A stretch of DNA of 10,105 nucleotides, taken from positions 21,802-31,906 of the forward strand of contig DATD01000034.1 of NCBI GenBank assembly GCA_002504525.1, in the 5' to 3' direction. Position 1 is the stretch's first letter, and each line of letters begins with the position of its first letter. Of this stretch, positions 5,546 to 10,105 are shown piece by piece. A model generated the notes under the pieces. The model was not told the DNA's origin and did no database searches. It saw only the letters and a program-made list of their open reading frames with translations. The position numbers and the translations under genes were made by a program. The DNA is from Methanomassiliicoccus sp. UBA345. GTDB lineage: Archaea > Thermoplasmatota > Thermoplasmata > Methanomassiliicoccales > Methanomassiliicoccaceae.

Positions 5546-7669
5546 ATGTCAGACCACCTGGATGACATGACGCGCGGGTCCGACGGTCCGGTCGATGCCG
5601 CCTCTATCAGCGTCTACCATCTGGCCCGGGCGATTGGCGCGCCGCTGATGGGCATTGACATTTCATCGTGCATCACGTTCATCAATTCCGCTGCTGAGAA
5701 AGTGATCGGCCGCCCGGCCGCCGAGGTGGCCGGCTTGGAGATATTCTCTCTCTTCACTGAAGAGAGCGGCAGGCCGGACCGCGCCCTGGCTAAGGCAGTG
5801 CAGTCCTGTCTCTCCGACGAGGACGTGCGCTCTGCCACGGCCGTCATGTCTACGCCCTCCGGGCCGTCGCCGATCCGCCTGACGGTCGTTCCCATAGTCC
5901 AGGGGATGCTTGGAGGGACCGTGGCGGTGCTCATCGGGCGGCCCAGAGGGGAGGTTGACGACGTCAGCGCCGAACGGTCCATGGACCTGCTGGTCGCCGG
6001 AACGCCGGAGATGGCCGAAGGGGATGATCTGCACATCCTGCTCAGTGAGGAGCTGGGACGGGTGGTGGAAACCCTGGGCATCGATCTCGCCGCCGCTCGG
6101 TTCATCGGTCCGGGGGGGCGCCCGCTCCTGGTGTGTCGCGGCATCGATGCCAGGGAGGCGAGGGAGCTGCTCAGCATCGGCGGGCCGGACGGCGTGCCGC
6201 TGTTCGATGCGGTGGCCGGCTGCGACTGCATAGTCTCCGACCAAGAGTCGGACGGAGTGTTCCAGCCGCCGTGCGGCATCACTTCATTCGCTGCATATCC
6301 CATACATATGAAGTTGGGTGACGGCGGCTGCGCGGTGTTCGGAGCTAGAGGGGCAGCGAGCGTTCGACAATACTCTCGCATATTGCAGGTCCTGTGCAAT
6401 CAGATCAACATCGGGCTGCGGAACCATGCGCTGAACGCCGAGCTGAAGAAGCGCAACACCCAGCTGCGCGGGCTGTACGAGACGTCCAAGGCGGTGTCGA
6501 CGTCCCTGGACCTGAATGATGTCCTTCAGACAATCGTGGGCATCGCCATGTCGCTGGTCGATGCGGAGAACTGCTTCGTGTTCGAGCTTGACCGGGACAA
6601 GGGAAAGCTTCGTATCCTCTCCATGATGACCCAATGGCCGATCGACCCCACCATCGAGCTGGACCTCGACGAAGGCCTGGTGGGCATCGTCGCCTCCAAC
6701 GGGACGGGCATACTGGCCCCCAGGGCCGATCTGGACCCGAGGGCAAAGCATCTCGAGGACACTCCAGATACGCCCAGCTCGATGATCGTGGTGCCGCTGA
6801 TGTTCAACGACCGCACGCTGGGGGTGATGAGCCTGGAGAAGACGCCGGGGGTGCCGTTCGACGAGGCTCAGTACGAGCTTATCGAGCTGTTCTCGGTGCA
6901 GGCGGCCATGGCCATCAACAATGCGTACATGTTCGGGGACCTCCAGAGGACCGCCTCCTCGCTCCAGATGTTCAACGTGCTGCTGACGCACGATGTCGCC
7001 AACTTCAACGTTCCGATCCACGGGTTCCTGGAGATGCTTTTGCGAGACCCCACTTTGGATGCTCGCCAGCACCGCTACGTGCATTCGGCGTTGGTTCAGT
7101 CGGGGAACATATCGGAGCTCATATCGGACGTCCGCCAACTGTTCGCCCTTCGTTCTCAACGGAACGGGTGGAGCCTGGAGCCGGTGGACATGATCCCCGT
7201 CATCCACGAGGCGATGAGGGACATATTCGTCAACGCGGCGTACGAGGATGTGGAAACGACCTTCGAGAGCACGGTGGACAGGGCCGACGTTCTCGCGAAC
7301 GCTCTATTGAAGGGACTGTTCTACAACCTGCTGTCCAACGCCTGCAAGTACGGCCTCGGCAAGCCGGTCAATATCAAGGTGGGCAGCCTCGAGCAGAACG
7401 GCAGGATGTGGTGGAGGGCGGCCATCGAGGACCACGGCAAGGGGATCCCGGATGATATGAAGGCCCGACTGTTCAAACGGTTCGATCGCCTCGACACCTC
7501 CCACGCCGCCGAGGGCCATGGGCTCGGGCTATCGGTGGTGAAGGAGCTGGTCCGGCACTACGGCGGATTGGTGTGGGTGGAGGACCGCGTTCCCGGCGAC
7601 CACGGTCAGGGGGCGCGGGTCGTCGTCCTGATGCCTCAACACACCGGCTCAGAGTGGCCTGAGGGCTGA
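5546..7669 (+). CDS. Soluble PAS-GAF-GAF sensor histidine kinase
   Basis: This 707-residue cytosolic sensor kinase autophosphorylates on histidine and should pass phosphate to a response regulator, none of which is encoded nearby. Domains in order: a PAS domain (about 23-138, with GAPLMGIDIS and the NSAAEKVIGRPAAEV helix); a divergent GAF-like region (about 150-300) holding C226, C228 and C243; a linker helix; a second, more regular GAF (about 320-470, ending FSVQAAMAINNAYMF); then the kinase core. The phosphoacceptor is probably H482 in LLTHDVANFN. The ATPase has the N box NLLSNACKYG (594-603), G1 DHGKGIP (from D629), the F box FKRFDRL and G2 GHGLGLSVV (about 657-665), so it looks intact. 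No membrane segment is seen. ATG 5546 was chosen because a TATA box lies 26 nt upstream. Signal is unknown; the small-ligand-binding domains fit redox, gas or metabolite sensing. Confidence 0.9.
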   Translation: MSDHLDDMTRGSDGPVDAASISVYHLARAIGAPLMGIDISSCITFINSAAEKVIGRPAAEVAGLEIFSLFTEESGRPDRALAKAVQSCLSDEDVRSATAVMSTPSGPSPIRLTVVPIVQGMLGGTVAVLIGRPRGEVDDVSAERSMDLLVAGTPEMAEGDDLHILLSEELGRVVETLGIDLAAARFIGPGGRPLLVCRGIDAREARELLSIGGPDGVPLFDAVAGCDCIVSDQESDGVFQPPCGITSFAAYPIHMKLGDGGCAVFGARGAASVRQYSRILQVLCNQINIGLRNHALNAELKKRNTQLRGLYETSKAVSTSLDLNDVLQTIVGIAMSLVDAENCFVFELDRDKGKLRILSMMTQWPIDPTIELDLDEGLVGIVASNGTGILAPRADLDPRAKHLEDTPDTPSSMIVVPLMFNDRTLGVMSLEKTPGVPFDEAQYELIELFSVQAAMAINNAYMFGDLQRTASSLQMFNVLLTHDVANFNVPIHGFLEMLLRDPTLDARQHRYVHSALVQSGNISELISDVRQLFALRSQRNGWSLEPVDMIPVIHEAMRDIFVNAAYEDVETTFESTVDRADVLANALLKGLFYNLLSNACKYGLGKPVNIKVGSLEQNGRMWWRAAIEDHGKGIPDDMKARLFKRFDRLDTSHAAEGHGLGLSVVKELVRHYGGLVWVEDRVPGDHGQGARVVVLMPQHTGSEWPEG

Positions 7670-7684
7670 CCATCGGACGTCAAC

Positions 7685-7692
7685 CTTTTATC
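7685..7692 (+). promoter_or_regulatory. TATA-like box for the iron-sulfur flavoprotein gene
   Basis: CTTTTATC lies about 27 nt before the ATG at 7716 but only about 15 nt before the ATG at 7704. This favours the downstream start. The T-run may also help end the kinase transcript. Confidence 0.4.
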
Positions 7693-7715
7693 GAGCGGTT
7701 GGCATGGATGAAGCG

Positions 7716-8285
7716 ATGACCTTCGTTCTCGGCATTGCTGGCAGCCCCCGCCGGGGCGGGAACACCGAGCTGCTTCTGGACGCCGCGCTGGCCGGGGCGG
7801 CGGAGCAGGGTGCCGAGGTGCGAAAGGTCGTTCTCTCCGCCCTCGACTTCTCGGGCTGCACATCCTGCGGCGGCTGCAGCGAGGGGGACGATTGCGTGCT
7901 GGACGACGACCTCCGGCAGGTGTACGAGCTCCTGGACCGCGCCGACGCGGTGATCCTGGCATCGCCGCTGTACTTCGAAGGGCTGAGCTCGCAGAGCAAG
8001 GCGCTCATCGACCGCGGGCAGGTGTACTGGGTCCGCAAGTTCGCTCTCCATCGTGACGGAAAGAAAAGGAGGGGGGCGGTCATCGCCGTCGGCGCGCGGC
8101 GGAACGCCGACTTCCCCTCGGCTCTACGGCCGGCGAAGATATGGTTCATTACCCTGGACGCCGACTTCACATCCCTGACGTACGGCGGGTTCGAGGAGAA
8201 GGGCTCCATACTCGACGACCCTGGCGCATTGGCCGAAGCCCGTGCGCTAGGCCGCCGGCTGGCGGATGAGCGAAATATCCTTTAA
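7716..8285 (+). CDS. Isf-like iron-sulfur flavoprotein (NADPH-dependent FMN reductase/flavodoxin fold)
   Basis: This cytosolic flavodoxin-fold protein of 189 residues resembles the archaeal iron-sulfur flavoprotein (Isf) family, which carries FMN and a [4Fe-4S] cluster and moves electrons to acceptors such as oxygen or peroxide. The FMN phosphate loop is GIAGSPRRGGNTELLL (6-21). The compact cluster motif is C48-x2-C51-x2-C54-x5-C60, within the CX2CX2CX4-7C pattern known for Isf. The segment ASPLYFEGLSSQSKALIDR matches the second FMN loop. ATG 7716 was chosen because the first beta strand follows at once and the TATA-like box is about 27 nt upstream; the ATG at 7704 would add four residues. 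The last codons overlap the nikR promoter, whose TATA box includes the TAA stop. It lies between a sensor kinase and a metal regulator, so an oxidative-stress or redox role is plausible but inferred. Confidence 0.85.
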   Translation: MTFVLGIAGSPRRGGNTELLLDAALAGAAEQGAEVRKVVLSALDFSGCTSCGGCSEGDDCVLDDDLRQVYELLDRADAVILASPLYFEGLSSQSKALIDRGQVYWVRKFALHRDGKKRRGAVIAVGARRNADFPSALRPAKIWFITLDADFTSLTYGGFEEKGSILDDPGALAEARALGRRLADERNIL

Positions 8286-8289
8286 CATA
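8280..8289 (+). promoter_or_regulatory. TATA box for nikR, overlapping the upstream stop codon
   Basis: CTTTAACATA is centred about 26 nt before the ATG at 8311, and the TAA in it is the stop of the preceding gene. The spacing supports a leaderless nikR transcript and start 8311, rather than the longer frame beginning at 8266. Confidence 0.5.
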
Positions 8290-8290
8290 C

Positions 8291-8299
8291 GAACCGTTC
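8291..8299 (+). promoter_or_regulatory. Short symmetric site between nikR TATA box and start
   Basis: GAAC-C-GTTC is a 4-bp dyad placed just downstream of the TATA box, where a bound repressor would block initiation. It could be an autoregulatory site for the NikR protein, but it does not resemble the long GTATGA-N16-TCATAC operator known from E. coli. Confidence 0.2.
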
Positions 8300-8310
8300 T
8301 GCTATCGCTC

Positions 8311-8688
8311 ATGGTAGTGATCAGCGTATCTCTGTCCGCCCAAGAATTGAAGGAGTTTGAGGAGGTGGCCAATCAAGCGGGGTTCTCCTCGCGTTCCGAT
8401 GCGGTGAGGGACGCGCTCTCCCGCTTCGTGTCCGCGAACAACTGGGCCAGCGGGATGGAGGGGGACGTGTCATGCGTCGTCTCCATCATCTATGCCGACC
8501 GAAAGAAGCACCACGTGCACGAGATCGTGCATCAGTATGCGGACATCGTGCACTCGTCGATGCACACACATCTGGAGCATCGATGCGTGGAGCAGATAGT
8601 CCTGGACGGCAACGCCGAGGAGGTGCGCAAGCTTCTTGTGGAGCTGTCGTCGCAGAAGGACGTCCGCATCACCATGAGCATGTTCTGA
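8311..8688 (+). CDS. nikR: NikR-family ribbon-helix-helix metal-responsive regulator
   Basis: This 125-residue DNA-binding protein has the two-domain plan of NikR, the nickel-responsive repressor. Residues 2-40 form the ribbon-helix-helix: VVISVSLS as the strand, then FEEVANQAG, FSSRSDAVRDAL and SRFV. Residues 53-125 form the ACT-like metal-binding domain, beginning CVVSIIYADRKKH. Probable square-planar nickel ligands by alignment with E. coli H76, H87, H89 and C95 are H74, H85, H87 and C92. The H-x10-H-x-H pattern is intact, but the last spacing (H87 to C92) is one residue shorter than in the NikRs I know. ATG 8311 was chosen because a TATA box is centred 26 nt upstream and the DNA-binding strand starts there. 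It is immediately upstream of a P1B metal ATPase, the likely local target. Nickel, cobalt, zinc or another metal could be the true effector. Confidence 0.85.
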   Translation: MVVISVSLSAQELKEFEEVANQAGFSSRSDAVRDALSRFVSANNWASGMEGDVSCVVSIIYADRKKHHVHEIVHQYADIVHSSMHTHLEHRCVEQIVLDGNAEEVRKLLVELSSQKDVRITMSMF

Positions 8689-8691
8689 ACG

Positions 8692-8702
8692 CCGTTTATT
8701 AA
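8692..8702 (+). terminator. T/A-rich stretch after nikR, possible terminator
   Basis: CGTTTATTAAC follows the nikR stop by 3 nt. A T-rich run right after a coding region suits archaeal termination, which needs no hairpin, but the run is short and could equally be promoter DNA. Confidence 0.25.
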
Positions 8703-8723
8703 CTTGGCCAGTCGTCTTTAGCA

Positions 8724-8762
8724 CATGCCCTAAATAGCTCACATGGGTTAGTTCACGGCATG
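8724..8762 (+). promoter_or_regulatory. Operator-like inverted repeat spanning the metal ATPase promoter and start codon
   Basis: CATGCC (8724-8729) is mirrored by GGCATG (8757-8762), the latter containing the ATG. Nested inside, CTAA (8730-8733) is mirrored by TTAG (8748-8751). The arms flank the TATA box and predicted start site, where a repressor would act. AGCACATG and AGCTCACATG also form a near direct repeat. Binding by the neighbouring NikR protein is an inference. Confidence 0.3.
8730..8737 (+). promoter_or_regulatory. TATA box for the metal ATPase gene
   Basis: CTAAATAG is centred 26 nt before the ATG at 8760, giving the same leaderless geometry as egsA, the kinase and nikR. The metal ATPase therefore has its own promoter and need not depend on nikR transcription. 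Confidence 0.5.
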
Positions 8763-10105
8763 GACGAGCCTCGTCGGATGACCGTCAGGGTCGACGGCAT
8801 GGACTGCATCGAGTGCGCCAAGAAGATCGAGAAGGCCGTGCTCGCCATCGATGGGGTCCGGCAGGTCCGGGTGTCGTACACGTTGGGAAAGCTGAACGTG
8901 GAGGCGGACCGCGATGCGGTCACGAGGGACGACATCTATGATGTCCTGAAAAAGCTCGGCTACGGCCATTTCGAAGCGGACGAGCCGGAGGAGGACTTCT
9001 TCTCGCTGAGCAACCGGCGTCTTCTCGTTACGATCGCCTCCGGGTTCCTGCTCATGATCGGGGCGATCGGCGAGTTCATCCTGGCCGAACCGCTGCTGTA
9101 CCTTCCCGCCTACGCCGCGGCCATCGCCGTCGGCGGCTACTACATCGCCGTTCGCGGCATCGCATCGATCCGGGAGAGGTACTTGGACATGAACGTGCTG
9201 ATGATCATCGCGGTCATCGGCGCGGTGCTGATCGCCTCGTATGAGGAGGCGGCGTCAATCGTGTTCCTGTTCTCGCTGGCCGAGCTGCTGGAGTCGTTCT
9301 CGGTCTCTCGCACGAGGCGCTCGATATCGCAGCTGCTCGACTTCGCTCCGAAGACCGCGCGGATGCTGCGCGACGGAAAGGAGGTAGCGATCGACGTCAC
9401 CGATGTCCGGGTGGGCGACGTGGCTATCGTCCGTCCGGGCGAGCGCATCCCGGTGGACGGCGAGGTCGTCAGCGGCTCGTCGCCGGTGGAGGAGAGCGCC
9501 GTCACCGGAGAGAGCGCCCCCGTGCTGAAAGCAGCGGGCGACGCCGTCTTCGGCGGAACGCTGAACGGCTCCGGGACGCTCGATGTCCGCGTAACGAGGC
9601 GGTTCCAGGACAACGTCATCTCAAAGATCGTCCAGCTGGTGGAGGAGGCGGAGGCGACCAAGGCGCCGTCGGAGCGATTCGTCGACCGCTTCGCCCGCTA
9701 CTACACCCCGGCGGTCATCGTCATCGCCGTGGCGACCATGTTCATTCCTACGCTGCTGTTCGGCCAGCCGCTGGAGGAGTGGTTCTACCGCGGCCTCGTG
9801 CTGCTGGTCATAGCGTGCCCGTGCGCTCTCGTCCTCTCGACCCCGGTTTCGGTCGTCTCGGCCATATCGGGCGGGGCGCGCCGCGGCGTGCTGTTCAAGG
9901 GGGGTCTGTACCTGGAGCGGATGAGCGACATCAAGGTGGTGGCGTTCGACAAGACCGGGACGCTTACGTCTGGGCGGACCGTGGTCGAGGACATCATCCC
10001 GTTCGACGGGCACTCGGTGCGGGAGGTCCTCAAGGTCGCCGCATCGGCCGAGAACCGCTCCGAGCACCACCTGGCGCGGGCCGTCATGGAACGAGCGAGA
10101 CAGGA
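8760..10105 (+). CDS. Heavy-metal P1B-type ATPase, ZntA/CadA-like (C-terminus beyond window)
   Basis: This membrane pump uses ATP to move a transition metal, most likely outward. The first 448 residues are visible. In order: an N-terminal heavy-metal-associated domain with GMDCIEC (13-19); membrane helices from about residue 88; the actuator domain with TGES (249-252); the transport-site helix IACPCALVLSTP with C353-P354-C355; and the phosphorylation site DKTGTLT from D397. SEHHLA (434-439) stands where many P1B pumps have SEHPLA in the nucleotide domain. The CPC motif and EEAASIVFLFSLAELLES helix fit the ZntA/CadA (Zn/Cd/Pb) branch rather than a copper pump, but the helices that settle specificity lie past the window. 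ATG 8760 has a TATA box 26 nt upstream; ATG 8778 is an alternative. It follows nikR on the same strand with a 71-nt gap. Confidence 0.9.
   Translation, partial: MDEPRRMTVRVDGMDCIECAKKIEKAVLAIDGVRQVRVSYTLGKLNVEADRDAVTRDDIYDVLKKLGYGHFEADEPEEDFFSLSNRRLLVTIASGFLLMIGAIGEFILAEPLLYLPAYAAAIAVGGYYIAVRGIASIRERYLDMNVLMIIAVIGAVLIASYEEAASIVFLFSLAELLESFSVSRTRRSISQLLDFAPKTARMLRDGKEVAIDVTDVRVGDVAIVRPGERIPVDGEVVSGSSPVEESAVTGESAPVLKAAGDAVFGGTLNGSGTLDVRVTRRFQDNVISKIVQLVEEAEATKAPSERFVDRFARYYTPAVIVIAVATMFIPTLLFGQPLEEWFYRGLVLLVIACPCALVLSTPVSVVSAISGGARRGVLFKGGLYLERMSDIKVVAFDKTGTLTSGRTVVEDIIPFDGHSVREVLKVAASAENRSEHHLARAVMERARQ

Noticed and set aside
6284..7207. Minus-strand open frame of 307 codons opposite the histidine kinase
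   Set aside because: It is a shadow of the GAF and kinase core, which is clearly coding on the plus strand.
8266..8310. Longer nikR start overlapping the flavoprotein gene
   Set aside because: The extra 15 residues precede the DNA-binding strand and lie over the TATA box; ATG 8311 fits the family and the promoter.
1..10105. CRISPR array, insertion sequence, phage genes, tRNA or rRNA
   Set aside because: No regularly spaced repeats, transposase or integrase frames, terminal inverted repeats, or conserved tRNA/rRNA segments were seen.

Overview
This is a GC-rich archaeal window, best read as part of a Thermoplasmatota/Methanomassiliicoccales-type methanogen genome. The evidence is an sn-glycerol-1-phosphate dehydrogenase (archaeal ether-lipid backbone), two archaeal families of unknown function (UPF0179 and DUF63), a NikR-type nickel-sensing regulator, a soluble PAS-GAF-GAF histidine kinase, and TATA-box promoters that usually sit about 26 nt before the start codon, as in leaderless archaeal genes. 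The lineage is inferred from gene content and was not tested against a database.

Layout, left to right. On the minus strand at the left edge is the N-terminal part of a CelD/BioF2-like GNAT acyltransferase (1-401). It diverges from purC, SAICAR synthetase (544-1449, +). A gene-free stretch (1450-1700) holds several hairpins. Next is a minus-strand operon, egsA (2137-3201) followed by a cysteine-rich UPF0179 protein (1701-2126), with the Shine-Dalgarno of the second gene overlapping the stop codon of the first. egsA diverges from a DUF63 polytopic membrane protein (3259-4422, +) across a very short gap in which one near-palindromic TATA element may serve both strands. A xylose-isomerase-like TIM-barrel enzyme (4429-5256, -) converges on the DUF63 gene.

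The 5257-5545 gap is AT-rich and structured. It appears to carry a consensus TATA box and a leader of about 110 nt for the TIM-barrel gene, with a perfect 9-bp closing stem, two inner hairpins, a T-tract and a possible 12-codon leader peptide. This is the best candidate for an undescribed element. Rightward from there come the soluble sensor histidine kinase (5546-7669), an Isf-like iron-sulfur flavoprotein (7716-8285), a NikR-family repressor (8311-8688) and the first 448 codons of a ZntA/CadA-type P1B metal ATPase (8760 to the right edge).

Working together: egsA provides the glycerophosphate backbone of archaeal lipids and purC serves purine synthesis. The right end looks like a small redox/metal section in which NikR is a candidate local regulator of the adjacent metal-efflux ATPase. 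No mobile element, CRISPR array, tRNA or rRNA was recognised.
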